Assembly: GCA_963707065.1 (NCBI GenBank)
Contig: CAVPPJ010000013.1
Span: 248,001-312,000 of the forward strand
From: Palsa-506 sp963707065
GTDB lineage: Bacteria > Actinomycetota > Actinomycetes > Streptosporangiales > Streptosporangiaceae
Direction of reading: 5' to 3'
Length of the DNA: 64,000 nucleotides
Position 1 is the stretch's first letter; each line of letters begins with the position of its first letter. Positions 38,494 to 46,436 of this stretch are shown in pieces. The notes beneath the pieces were generated by a model. It ran no database searches, was not told the DNA's origin, and was given only the letters and a program-made list of their open reading frames with translations. Position numbers and translations under genes: made by a program.

Positions 38494-39381
38494 TCAGGTG
38501 GCGGGGGGCTGGCCGGTGACCGCGGCCACGTACGCCTGGGCGGGGGCCGCCAGCCGGGCGCGCAGCGCGGCGAACGTGCGGGCCGCCCGCAGGCCATGCC
38601 AGTCAGCGGGCAGCAGGTCGGCGGGCAGGCCGGGGTCCAGGAACGGCAGCCGCCGCCACGCGGTGAGGGCCAGGACGTAGTCGGCGAACGCGGCCGCGCC
38701 GTCGCCGGGCGCCCCGGCTGCCCGGGCCCGGCGCCCGCGCCAGCGCTCAAGCACCGGCCCGTAGTCGTCGAGGAACTCCTGGTAGAGCCGCTCCAGCCGG
38801 TCCAGGTCCCACCAGCGGCCCACTTGCCCCCGCACATCGCCGTAGGCGAGATGGCCGGCGCTGAAGAGATCCACGTACCCGGACAGGCCGTGCCTGTCCA
38901 GCACCTCGGTGGTCTCGGCGGCGAGGTGAGCCGGCGCGATCCACACCCCGGCCGACACGGTGCCGAAACCCAGCCAGCTCAGCCGGGACCGCAGCGCGTG
39001 CCGGCGGCCCCGCTCCCGTTCTGGCACGCTGAAGACGGCCAGCAGCCAGCCGTCGGACAGCCGGGCGCGCGGCCGCTCGAAGATCCGCCGGTCGCCTTCG
39101 GCGAGGATCTCCGTGCCGCGCTGCGACAGCCCGTAGCCTGCCGCGCTGCCGCGGCGCAGCGGCTCCAGGATCCCGCGCTGCTTGAGCCGGGAGATCGAGG
39201 ACCGGACCGCCGCCTCGTCAGCGCCGAGCCCGCCCATCAGCCGGATCAGCGACGCCACGCTGAGCCAGCCGCCTGCCTGGCCGGCGTCGTCGCGGGCATA
39301 GAGGCCGTAGATCGTCACGATCAGCGCCCGCGGCTGCGGCAGGCGGGCCTCGCCGCCGCCGGGTACCGCGGTAAGGATCAC
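38494..39381 (-). CDS. PaaX family transcriptional regulator
   Basis: This 295-residue PaaX-like repressor has an N-terminal winged helix (PRALIVTIYGLYAR, SVASLIRLMGGLGADEAAVRSSISRL in two parts, RRGSAAGYGLSQRG). The central effector-linked domain follows (DGWLLAVFSVPERERGRRHALRSRL, by its start DGWLLAVFSVPE), then the C-terminal helical part (YQEFLDDYGPVLERW). PaaX proteins repress aromatic-acid degradation genes and are released by aryl-CoA thioesters. By location the expected ligand is 2-aminobenzoyl-CoA or a relative. It is divergent from the CoA ligase with a 127-nt spacer holding an operator-like palindrome. Confidence 0.9.
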   Translation of the reverse strand: MILTAVPGGGEARLPQPRALIVTIYGLYARDDAGQAGGWLSVASLIRLMGGLGADEAAVRSSISRLKQRGILEPLRRGSAAGYGLSQRGTEILAEGDRRIFERPRARLSDGWLLAVFSVPERERGRRHALRSRLSWLGFGTVSAGVWIAPAHLAAETTEVLDRHGLSGYVDLFSAGHLAYGDVRGQVGRWWDLDRLERLYQEFLDDYGPVLERWRGRRARAAGAPGDGAAAFADYVLALTAWRRLPFLDPGLPADLLPADWHGLRAARTFAALRARLAAPAQAYVAAVTGQPPAT

Positions 39382-39443
39382 GCCTGGACGATATCGCCGC
39401 CGGCCGGGGCCCGGTGCCGCCCGTGCTGCGTTAATCTGATTTT

Positions 39444-39456
39444 TTGACTATCGTCA
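39444..39456. promoter_or_regulatory. Putative operator between paaX-type and CoA-ligase genes
   Basis: TTGACTATCGTCA contains TGAC-TATC-GTCA. It differs by two bases from the site at 35454 in front of the monooxygenase gene. It lies 63 nt upstream of the PaaX-type start and 53 nt upstream of the ligase start, placed to control both. Confidence 0.5.
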
Positions 39457-39508
39457 GGAAGACGGGATGCCTGGAAGGATGCCGTGGCGCCCGAGGAAGG
39501 TCGCGGCC

Positions 39509-41125
39509 ATGCAGCTATCACCGTCCGCCCACACCGACACGTTCTGCCGGGACCATCTGCCTGCCGCCGGCGACTGGCCGGAACTGCAGTTCTCCCTGCC
39601 CGCGCTGGCATACCCGGACCGGCTCAACTGCGCGGCCGAGCTGCTGGAGGCGACCATCGCCGTGCACGGCGCCGAGCGGCCGTGCCTGCTGTCGGCGGAC
39701 GAGCGCTGGAGTTACGGCGACCTGCTGCGGGTGTCCAGCCAGATCGCCCGGGTGCTGGCCGAGGACCTGGGCGTCGTCCCCGGCAACCGGGTGCTGCTGC
39801 GCGGGCCGAACAACCCGTGGCTGGTCGCGTGCTGGTTCGGGGTGCTGCGGGCCGGCGGCGTGGCGGTGGCGACCATGCCGCTGCTGCGGGCCGGGGAGCT
39901 GACCGCGATCTGCGAGATCGCCCAGGTCAGCCTGGCGCTCTGCGACAGCCGTTTCACCAGCGCGCTGGCCGAGGCGGACGCGGGCGGAATGCGGATCGTC
40001 ACGTACGGGGCGGATGACCCGGGCGATCTCGCCAGGCTGGCCGCCAGGAAGCCAGCCGGGGCGACGGCGGTGCCGACGGCCGCCGACGATGTCGCCATGA
40101 TCGCGTTCACTTCCGGCACCACCGGCCGGCCGAAGGCCACCATGCATTTCCACCGCGACGTGCTGGCGATCGCCGACACGTACTCCGAGCACGTGCTGAA
40201 GCCGCGGCCGGACGACGTGTTCACCGGGACGCCGCCGCTGGCCTTCACGTTCGGCCTGGGCGGCGCGGTGATCTTCCCGCTGCGGGCGGGCGCCGCCGTG
40301 CTGCTGCTGGAGAAGGCCACCCCGGCCGAGCTCGCCGAGCAGATCGCCGCCCGCGGCGTCACCGTGTGCTTCACGGCGCCGACCGCGTACCGGGCGATGA
40401 TCGCGTCCGGCAAGGCGCCGCTGCTGCGCGGCCTGCGGCGGCCCGTGTCCGCGGGCGAGCACCTGTCCGCGGCCACCTGGCAGGCCTTCTACGACGCCAC
40501 CGGCGTAAAGATCATCGACGGGATCGGCAGCACGGAACTGCTGCACATCTTCATCTCCAGCGCAGATGACGAGATCCGGCCCGGGGCGACCGGCCGGGTG
40601 GTGCCCGGCTACGTCGCCGAGATACACGGCGAGGACGGCAAGCCGGTACCGGACGGCGAGGCCGGCAAGCTGGCGGTCAGGGGCCCGACCGGCTGCCGCT
40701 ACCTGGCCGACGACCGGCAGAAGGCCTACGTGCACGACGGCTGGAACATCACCGGCGACACCTACCGGCGGGACGCGGACGGCTATTTCTGGTACCAGGC
40801 GCGGTCCGACGACATCATCATCTCCTCGGGCTACAACATCGCCGGGCCGGAGGTCGAGGAGGCGCTGCTCAGCCATCCGGAGGTGACCGAATGCGGCGTG
40901 GTCGGGGTGCCGGACGAGGCACGCGGCCAGATCGTCAAGGCCTACGTGGTGCTCGCCGGGGGCCTGTCCGGCAGCGATGCGAAGGCCAGCGAGCTGCAGG
41001 ATTACGTCAAGCAGCAGATCGCGCCGTACAAGTACCCGCGCGCGATCGAGTTCCTGCCGGCGCTGCCGCGGACGAACACCGGAAAGCTGCAGCGGTTCAA
41101 GCTCCGCGATCTCGCGGCCGGCTGA
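39509..41125 (+). CDS. 2-aminobenzoate-CoA ligase-type AMP-forming aryl-CoA ligase
   Basis: This 538-residue acyl-adenylating enzyme activates an aromatic acid to its CoA thioester. Motifs: P-loop AFTSGTTGRPKATMHFHRD (given as TSGTTGRPKATM), A5 GIGSTELLHIFIS, A7-A8 NITGDTYRRDADGYFWYQ with RSDDIIISSGYNIAGPEVE (by halves), and A10 Lys in RTNTGKLQRFKL. The FTFGLGG and HIFISS segments are those of benzoate/2-aminobenzoate-CoA ligases (~530-540 residues). ATG 39509 is chosen for GAGGAAGG at 10 nt and homologue starts; the longer frame from 39467 is unsupported. With the monooxygenase/OYE fusion it gives anthranilate activation followed by ring hydroxylation/reduction. Benzoate or salicylate remain alternatives. 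Confidence 0.88.
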   Translation: MQLSPSAHTDTFCRDHLPAAGDWPELQFSLPALAYPDRLNCAAELLEATIAVHGAERPCLLSADERWSYGDLLRVSSQIARVLAEDLGVVPGNRVLLRGPNNPWLVACWFGVLRAGGVAVATMPLLRAGELTAICEIAQVSLALCDSRFTSALAEADAGGMRIVTYGADDPGDLARLAARKPAGATAVPTAADDVAMIAFTSGTTGRPKATMHFHRDVLAIADTYSEHVLKPRPDDVFTGTPPLAFTFGLGGAVIFPLRAGAAVLLLEKATPAELAEQIAARGVTVCFTAPTAYRAMIASGKAPLLRGLRRPVSAGEHLSAATWQAFYDATGVKIIDGIGSTELLHIFISSADDEIRPGATGRVVPGYVAEIHGEDGKPVPDGEAGKLAVRGPTGCRYLADDRQKAYVHDGWNITGDTYRRDADGYFWYQARSDDIIISSGYNIAGPEVEEALLSHPEVTECGVVGVPDEARGQIVKAYVVLAGGLSGSDAKASELQDYVKQQIAPYKYPRAIEFLPALPRTNTGKLQRFKLRDLAAG

Positions 41126-41161
41126 CCGGCCGGCTGGCTGACCGGGCCGCAGGCTGACCGG
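41120..41161. repeat. Three GGCTGACCGG repeats at the ligase stop codon
   Basis: GGCTGACCGG occurs at 41120, 41136 and 41152 (period 16). The first copy contains the TGA stop of the CoA ligase gene; the others place further TGA triplets downstream. Confidence 0.75.
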
Positions 41162-41193
41162 CCGACTGGCCCGCTGGCCTGCCGTGACCCGGC

Positions 41194-42888
41194 TCAGACC
41201 TCGATCAGCACCGGGATGATCATCGGGCGGCGCCGGTAGTTCGCGTTCACCCAGCGGCCCGCCGTCCTGCGAACCAGCTGGGTCAGCTGGTACACGTCGT
41301 TGATCCCGTCGGCGGCCGCGCGGGCCAGCGCCTCCTCCAGCCGGGGCCGGACCTCGTCGAACGCCGCGTCGTCGATACCGGAACCGCGGGCGTGGATCTC
41401 CGGCCCGGCGACCATCTTGCCGGTCGTCGAGTCGATCACGATGACCACGGAGAGGAACCCCTCCTCGCCGAGGATCCGCCGGTCCTTCAGCGATGTCTCG
41501 GTGACCTCGCCGACCGACAGCCCGTCCACGTAGACGTACCCGCATTGCACCGCGCCCGCCACCGAGGCCTGGCCGTCGATCAGGTCGACGACGACGCCGT
41601 CCTCGGCGATCACGATGTTCTTCTCCGGCACCCCGGTCCTGGCGGCCAGCTCGGCGTGCGCCTTGAGGTGCCGCCACTCGCCGTGCACCGGGATGAAGTT
41701 GCCGGGCCGGACCAGGTTCAGCACGTACAGCAGCTCGCCGGCGGGCGCGTGCCCGGAGACGTGCACGAGCGCGTTGCCCTTGTGCACCACCCGGGCGCCG
41801 AGCCTGGTCAGGTCGTTGATGATCCTGGACACGGCCGTCTCGTTGCCCGGCACCAGCGACGAGGCCAGCACCACGGTGTCACCCTCGGCGATCCGGATCG
41901 GGTGGTCCCGGCCGGCCATCCTGGACAGCGCCGACATCGGCTCGCCCTGCGATCCGGTGGAGATCAGCACGATCTGCTCGGGCGGCAGTTCCTCGGCGTC
42001 CTTCATGTCCACGATCAGGCCGCCGGGCACCGACGGGATCTGCAGGTAGCCGAGGTCACGGGCGACGCCCATGTTCCGCACCATCGACCGGCCGACCAGC
42101 GCGACCTTGCGGCCGTGCGACGCGGCCGTGTTGAGTACCTGCTGGACGCGGTGCACGTGGCTGGAGAAGCAGGCCACGATGATCCGCTGCTCCGCGGCCC
42201 CGAATACCTCGGCCAGCACGGGCGCGATCTCCCGCTCGCTGGTCACGATGCCGGGGACCTCGGCGTTGGTGGAATCCGCCATCAGCAGGTCGACGCCCTC
42301 GGCGCCGAGCCGCGCGAATCCGCCGAGGTCGGTCAGCCTGCCGTCCAGCGGCAGCTGGTCCATCTTGAAGTCACCGGTATGCAGGACCACGCCGGCGCTG
42401 GTCCGGATGCCGACGGCGAGCGCATCCGGAATGGAGTGATTGACCGCGAAAAATTCAAGATCAAAGGGCCCGAACGAATTCCGGGTACCTGCTGCCACTT
42501 CCTCGGTGACTGGCGTGATGCGGTGCTCGGTGAGCTTGCCGCGGACGAGGCCGAGCGTCAGCTTCGAGCCGACCAGCGGGATGTCCTTGCGCTGGCGGAG
42601 GAGGTACGGCACGCCGCCGATGTGGTCCTCGTGCGCATGCGTGAGGACGACCGCCTCGATCTTGTCCAGCCGGTCCTCGATCGCGGTGAAGTCCGGCAGG
42701 ATCAGGTCGACCCCGGGCTGATCGGGCTCGGGGAAGAGCACGCCGCAGTCCACGATGAGCAGGCGCCCGGCGTGCTCGAAGACCGTCATGTTGCGGCCGA
42801 TCTCGCCGAGCCCGCCCAGCGCGACGATGCGCAGGCCGTTCGCGTTCAGCGGCGGCGGTGCCCCGAGTTCGGGATGCGGGTGGCTCAC
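41194..42888 (-). CDS. rnj: Ribonuclease J
   Basis: RNase J is a metallo-beta-lactamase/beta-CASP nuclease with 5'-3' exo- and endoribonuclease activity, acting in mRNA decay and rRNA maturation. The 564-residue protein has ALGGLGEIGRNMTVFE, the zinc motif THAHEDHIGG (~82-91), LHTGDFKMD, the beta-CASP motifs (CFSSHVHRVQQ, STGSQGEPM) and VHVSGHAPAGELLYVLN. The C-terminal dimerisation domain has GDINDVYQ-like sequence. It overlaps dapA by 4 nt (dapA is upstream in transcription order), as in many actinomycetes. It coexists with RNase Y in this window. Confidence 0.95.
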   Translation of the reverse strand: MSHPHPELGAPPPLNANGLRIVALGGLGEIGRNMTVFEHAGRLLIVDCGVLFPEPDQPGVDLILPDFTAIEDRLDKIEAVVLTHAHEDHIGGVPYLLRQRKDIPLVGSKLTLGLVRGKLTEHRITPVTEEVAAGTRNSFGPFDLEFFAVNHSIPDALAVGIRTSAGVVLHTGDFKMDQLPLDGRLTDLGGFARLGAEGVDLLMADSTNAEVPGIVTSEREIAPVLAEVFGAAEQRIIVACFSSHVHRVQQVLNTAASHGRKVALVGRSMVRNMGVARDLGYLQIPSVPGGLIVDMKDAEELPPEQIVLISTGSQGEPMSALSRMAGRDHPIRIAEGDTVVLASSLVPGNETAVSRIINDLTRLGARVVHKGNALVHVSGHAPAGELLYVLNLVRPGNFIPVHGEWRHLKAHAELAARTGVPEKNIVIAEDGVVVDLIDGQASVAGAVQCGYVYVDGLSVGEVTETSLKDRRILGEEGFLSVVIVIDSTTGKMVAGPEIHARGSGIDDAAFDEVRPRLEEALARAAADGINDVYQLTQLVRRTAGRWVNANYRRRPMIIPVLIEV

Positions 42889-43820
42889 CGGAGCTTCACG
42901 CCGCCAGCCTCAAGGTCCTCGCGGAGCTGTTCGATCTCGGCCGGCGTCGCGTCGGCGAGCGGCGGCCGGACGGGGCCGCCGGGCAGCCCGAGCAGCCCGA
43001 GGGCGGCCTTTGTCATGATCACTCCCTGGGTCCGGAACATCCCGGCGTAGACCGGCAGCAGCTCACGGTGGATCGCCAGCGCGGTGCCCACGTCCCCGGC
43101 AGCGTACGCGTCGATCATCTCGTGCAGCCGGTCGCCGACCACGTGCCCGACCACGCTGACGAACCCGGCTGCGCCGAGCGACAGCCACGGCAGGTTGAGC
43201 ATGTCCGTGCCGCAGTAGAAAGTCAGGTCGGTCCGGGCCATGGCCCAGGAGGCCGCGCCTGGACTGTCCTTCGCGTCCTTGACGGCAACGATCCTGGCAT
43301 GCTGAGCGAGCCTGACCAGCGTCTCGGTTTCGATCGGCACGGCGGTGCGGCCCGGGATGTCGTAGAGCATCACCGGCAGCCCGGTCGAGTCGGCGACCTT
43401 GGTGAAGTGCGCGTGCAGGCCGCTTTGCGGCGGCTTGCTGTAGTACGGCGTGACGACGAGCAGTGCCGCCGCGCCAGCCCGTTCCGCCTGCCGGGCGAGT
43501 TCGCAGGTGTGCGCGGTGTCATTGGTGCCGACGCCGGCTATCACCGTGGCCCGGTCGCCGACGGCCCCGATCACGGCGCGCAGCAGTTGCTCTTTCTCCG
43601 CGTCGGTGGTGGTCGGCGACTCGCCGGTGGTGCCGCTGATCACCAGGCCGTCGTTTCGCATCGCGGTAACCAGGTGGTCGGCGAGGCGGGCGGCCCCGTC
43701 GTAGTCGACCGCGCCGTCGCCGGTCATCGGGGTGATCATCGCGGTCAGCATCCGGCCGAATGGCGCCGCCGGGGTCAACGCCGTGCTGCCGCCTCCTGCC
43801 GCTGTCTCGGAAGCTGTCAT
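42885..43820 (-). CDS. dapA: 4-hydroxy-tetrahydrodipicolinate synthase DapA
   Basis: DapA condenses pyruvate and aspartate-semialdehyde in the lysine/diaminopimelate pathway. The 311-residue TIM barrel starts at ATG 43820 (MTASETAAGGGSTALTPAAP). It has AMITPMTGDGAVDYD, GTTGESPT (substrate-binding Thr-Thr), the catalytic Tyr in VVTPYYSKPPQSG and the Schiff-base Lys in IVAVKDAKDSPG. The longer frame up to 44228 is rejected: it is an Ala/Arg-rich antisense of the TauE-type tail. It is coupled to rnj (4-nt overlap), a conserved actinobacterial pair. Confidence 0.95.
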   Translation of the reverse strand: MTASETAAGGGSTALTPAAPFGRMLTAMITPMTGDGAVDYDGAARLADHLVTAMRNDGLVISGTTGESPTTTDAEKEQLLRAVIGAVGDRATVIAGVGTNDTAHTCELARQAERAGAAALLVVTPYYSKPPQSGLHAHFTKVADSTGLPVMLYDIPGRTAVPIETETLVRLAQHARIVAVKDAKDSPGAASWAMARTDLTFYCGTDMLNLPWLSLGAAGFVSVVGHVVGDRLHEMIDAYAAGDVGTALAIHRELLPVYAGMFRTQGVIMTKAALGLLGLPGGPVRPPLADATPAEIEQLREDLEAGGVKLR

Positions 43821-43935
43821 GCACCGAAGGTACCGGGCGGGGCCTGCCGCGGGTACCGCCGGCACGTCGGCTGGGCAATTGAATCGGCCGGAAAGTGAAG
43901 ACCAGGCGACGTGAGCTCGGGGGTACTCTCGTCGC

Positions 43936-45021
43936 TCAGGCGGGCGCGGGCGGGCCGGCGGCCAGCGGGTCTTCGGTCGCCGTCCCGGTGCCGCCGGCGG
44001 TGCTTTCGCCAGCCGTCTTGCTGTCGCTGGCGCTGGTCTCGCTGCCCGTGCTGCCGTTGGGGCTGCTCTCACCGCTGCCCGTGCTGCCGTTGGGGCTGCT
44101 CTCACCGCTGCCCGTGCTGCTCTCCGTGCTGCTCTCCGTGCTGCCGTTAACGCCATTGCGCCATGGCCGGGCGTAGGCGAGCCAGGCGGTTCCGGCTGCC
44201 AGCAGGACGGCGCACAGCACCCAGCCAAGGGTGGTGGTGCCGAGCCCGACGTACTTGAGTCCCGAGGCGAAGATCACGAACGTGATGGCGGGCCGGATGA
44301 AACGGTCCGGTGCCCTGGACGAGAAGAACGAGCCGACCAGCACCGCGGGCACGCTGCCGATGATGATTGACGTGGTCACCGAGAACTCGACGTGGCCGAA
44401 GGCCAGCGCGCCCAGCGCGGCCGCCAGCGTCAGCGGCACGGCCTGGGTGAGGTCGGTGCCGACTAGCTGATTGGCGCCGATCATCGGGTAGAGGAACAGC
44501 AGCAGGACGATCATCAGCGATCCTGAGCCGACCGATGTCATGCCGACGATGAGCCCGCCGACCATTCCGATGCCGACAGTCAGCAACGGCCGGGGGGTGA
44601 CTTGGTGCACCACGGCCTCGCGCTTCTGGCCGCTGCGCCGGTCGAGTGCGTAGCGCAGCACCATCGCGGCCGCGCCGATCAGCAGCGCGGCACCGAGCGC
44701 CCGCTCGATGTTGGACTGCGCGGCGCTGCCGTCCCCGAGCAGGTGCAGCAGGTAGGCCCCGAGGAACGCCATCGGGACGGAGCCGAGCACCATCCAGCCC
44801 ACCAGCCGGAGGTTCACGGTCCCCTTGCGCAGGTGCACCGCGGCGCCGACCGGCCGCATCAGGACCGCGGCCACCAGATCGCTGGAGATGGCCGTGGACG
44901 GCGTGATCCCGAACAGCAGGATCAGCATCGGCGTCATCAGCGCGCCGCCGCCCGCCCCCGTCAGGCCGACGAGAAACCCGACAACGGCGCTGCCGAGGAC
45001 AATGTAAGGGTTAGCGTGCAT
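43936..45021 (-). CDS. TauE/SafE family sulfite/organosulfonate exporter-like membrane protein
   Basis: This 361-residue protein has two TauE repeats of about four helices each, marked by GFLVGLTGAGGGALMTPML and GGLIVGMTSVGSGSLMIV. The rest of the membrane part runs to residue ~285. Such proteins are thought to export sulfite, sulfonates or other small anions; the substrate cannot be inferred here. The C-terminal ~75 residues are a Ser/Thr/Gly/Glu/Asn-rich cytoplasmic tail encoded by tandem DNA repeats (GESSPNGSTGS units), which is unusual for the family. ATG 45021. It lies upstream of dapA but is separated by 115 nt. Confidence 0.85.
   Translation of the reverse strand: MHANPYIVLGSAVVGFLVGLTGAGGGALMTPMLILLFGITPSTAISSDLVAAVLMRPVGAAVHLRKGTVNLRLVGWMVLGSVPMAFLGAYLLHLLGDGSAAQSNIERALGAALLIGAAAMVLRYALDRRSGQKREAVVHQVTPRPLLTVGIGMVGGLIVGMTSVGSGSLMIVLLLFLYPMIGANQLVGTDLTQAVPLTLAAALGALAFGHVEFSVTTSIIIGSVPAVLVGSFFSSRAPDRFIRPAITFVIFASGLKYVGLGTTTLGWVLCAVLLAAGTAWLAYARPWRNGVNGSTESSTESSTGSGESSPNGSTGSGESSPNGSTGSETSASDSKTAGESTAGGTGTATEDPLAAGPPAPA
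44041..44106. repeat. Perfect 33-bp tandem duplication in the TauE-type tail
   Basis: Two identical 33-nt units (44041-44073 and 44074-44106), beginning GCTGCCCGTGCTGCCGTTGG, encode the repeated peptide GESSPNGSTGS. A partial third unit, GCTGCCCGTGCTGCTCTCC, follows. The unit length is a multiple of three, so copy-number change keeps the frame. Confidence 0.85.
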
Positions 45022-45321
45022 GGCGCCTCCGGTCCACCGTGGCCTGCTGCAGTACGCGGGCTAGTGCAGCCGAGATGCCCGCGGGCTAGTCCCGCCGGGA
45101 TGCCCGCGCCCGGTGCAGGCTCACACCTCTCGCCGGATCTCAGCACTCCGCGCCGGCTCACACCCTATGCACTGCTTTCGCCGGGCTGCCATGCCAACCG
45201 CGATACGTATCTCACAGTTTGGCCACGAAAGCTACCTTGCAATCCCTCGTAATCACCTCGAATCGGAGGTTTACGCGGCTGCAGCCCTCCTGATCAGCGC
45301 AGCAGGCGCATACTGGAGATC
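45022..45321. other. Intergenic region with a GCGGGCTAGT direct repeat
   Basis: GCGGGCTAGT occurs at about 45057 and 45079, each followed within ~15 nt by ATGCCCGCG. No gene is seen. It must hold divergent promoters for the TauE-type gene (-) and the small protein at 45322 (+), but I cannot assign hexamers. Confidence 0.4.
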
Positions 45322-45549
45322 ATGAGCCCAGCACGCGCCATGCCCCGGCGCTACCTGCCAGGAAGCCCGTTCAATAATTCCACCCCGGCCGCGCCCATCG
45401 AGCACTACGACGCGGGTGACCAGGTGACACATGACCGCTACGGACTCGGCAAGGTGATCGGCGTCGAGGAAGATGTCGCCGTGATCGTCGACTTCGGCGG
45501 GCAGCAGGCACGGATCATCTCGCCGTTCACCAAGCTGACCAAGCTGTAG
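45322..45549 (+). CDS. Small conserved actinobacterial protein with tudor/SH3-like fold prediction
   Basis: This is a 75-residue protein. A basic leader (SPARAMPRRYLPGSPF) precedes HYDAGDQVTHDRYGLGKVIGVEEDVAVIVDFGG and the end SPFTKLTKL. The 'GDxVxHxxYGxGxVxxVEx...VDFG' pattern is that of the small SH3/tudor-like domain at the C-terminus of UvrD/PcrA helicases and of the CarD N-domain. Free-standing copies are common in actinomycetes. A role in binding protein or nucleic acid is possible; function unknown. The 3' end (GCTGACCAAGCTGTA) is duplicated just after the stop. Confidence 0.72.
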   Translation: MSPARAMPRRYLPGSPFNNSTPAAPIEHYDAGDQVTHDRYGLGKVIGVEEDVAVIVDFGGQQARIISPFTKLTKL

Positions 45550-45568
45550 GACGCTGACCAAGCTGTAC
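45534..45568. repeat. Duplicated gene end after the small SH3-like gene
   Basis: GCTGACCAAGCTGTAG (45534-45549, ending in the stop) is followed by GCTGACCAAGCTGTAC (45553-45568), period 19. The last base differs, so the second copy does not read as a stop in the same way. Confidence 0.8.
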
Positions 45569-45875
45569 GGCCTCCGGGTGGCAAGACCTCCGGGCAGCAC
45601 AGCCTCCGGCGGCGCGGTTCTCCCGCTGCTGTCATCTGCTGCCTGACTTCTTCGGCACGCTGGTTAGATACCGGCGCGGCCGCGCCGTGCAGGGCCACGA
45701 CATAACCGGAAACTGATCTGATACCGGGCGTGGCGACGTATCGCTGGTGGCATCCCTTGGCGTAGGAGGCGCAGTGCCGGCGACACTCTGCCCGGTGTGC
45801 CCAGATAGTTGGGTCATAGCGGCGGCGGCGCCGGAGCGTTGCCTTGGGGCGGGGAGACGCGTTAGCGTCCCATCT
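45569..45875. other. Intergenic region upstream of the ECF sigma gene
   Basis: The open frame continuing upstream of the sigma gene (from 45747) has poor codon bias and no conserved sequence, so I treat it as non-coding. CCTCCGGG repeats occur near 45570-45610. A GGAAAC at 45709 could belong to an autoregulatory ECF promoter, but no CGT(A/C) element lies at the right spacing. Confidence 0.4.
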
Positions 45876-46436
45876 GTGGGGGGGACGGACGCGCTGCAGG
45901 CGGCGCGCCTGGCGGCCGGAGACAATCACGCTCTCGCGGAGGTCTTCGATTGCCTCGCGCCGGCCGTATACGGTGCTGCGCTGCGCGTCCTGGGGGAGGG
46001 TACCGCCGCGCAGGACGTCGTGCAGGACGTGTTCGTCGAGCTCTGGAGCCATCCCGGTCGATATGACCCCGCGGCCGGGAACCTGCGCACCTATCTCATC
46101 GTCCTAGCCCGGCATCGCGCGGTGGACGTGGTGCGCAGCGACCTTCGCCGGATCGCGCGGCAGGAGCGGCACCACCGGCTGACCCCCGGGCGGCCGCATC
46201 TCTCTCCTTGCGAAGAGGTGACGGCCGCGGCGGTCGCGCGGGTGGTGCGGGACGCCGTCCGCCTGCTCCCTGACAGCCAGCGCCGAGTGGTTGAGCTTGC
46301 CTACTTCGAAGGGCTGACTTACCGCGAGGTCGCGCTCGCGGCCGGCATCCCGGAGGGCACCGCCAAGTCACGGCTCAGGCTGGCGCTGGCCAAGCTGGAG
46401 AGCGTGCTGGACCGGCAACTGCTGGAGACGCCATGA
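45876..46436 (+). CDS. ECF-type RNA polymerase sigma factor
   Basis: This is a 186-residue sigma-70-family factor with only regions 2 and 4. Region 2 reads LAEVFDCLAPAVYGAALRVLG, then AAQDVVQDVFVELW and NLRTYLIVLARHRAVDVVR. Region 4 is DAVRLLPDSQRRVVELAYFEGLTYREVALAAGIPEGTAKSRLRLALAKL, identified by EGLTYREVALAAG and GTAKSRLRLAL. I choose GTG 45876 because the frame upstream to 45747 is not coding in character; the ribosome-binding site is weak, so the start is uncertain. It overlaps the next gene by 4 nt (ATGA), typical of a sigma/anti-sigma pair, although the partner has no classical anti-sigma domain. Confidence 0.85.
   Translation: MGGTDALQAARLAAGDNHALAEVFDCLAPAVYGAALRVLGEGTAAQDVVQDVFVELWSHPGRYDPAAGNLRTYLIVLARHRAVDVVRSDLRRIARQERHHRLTPGRPHLSPCEEVTAAAVARVVRDAVRLLPDSQRRVVELAYFEGLTYREVALAAGIPEGTAKSRLRLALAKLESVLDRQLLETP

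Noticed and set aside
39518..41677. A 719-codon open frame antisense to the CoA ligase
   Set aside because: Shadow of the ligase and RNase J genes; low-complexity composition and no ribosome-binding site.
43821..44228. N-terminal extension of DapA up to 44228
   Set aside because: The extra residues are Ala/Arg-rich antisense of the exporter tail; the family begins near ATG 43820.
45747..45875. Longer N-terminus for the ECF sigma factor
   Set aside because: Codon bias is lost upstream of 45876 and the extra 43 residues do not resemble any sigma region.
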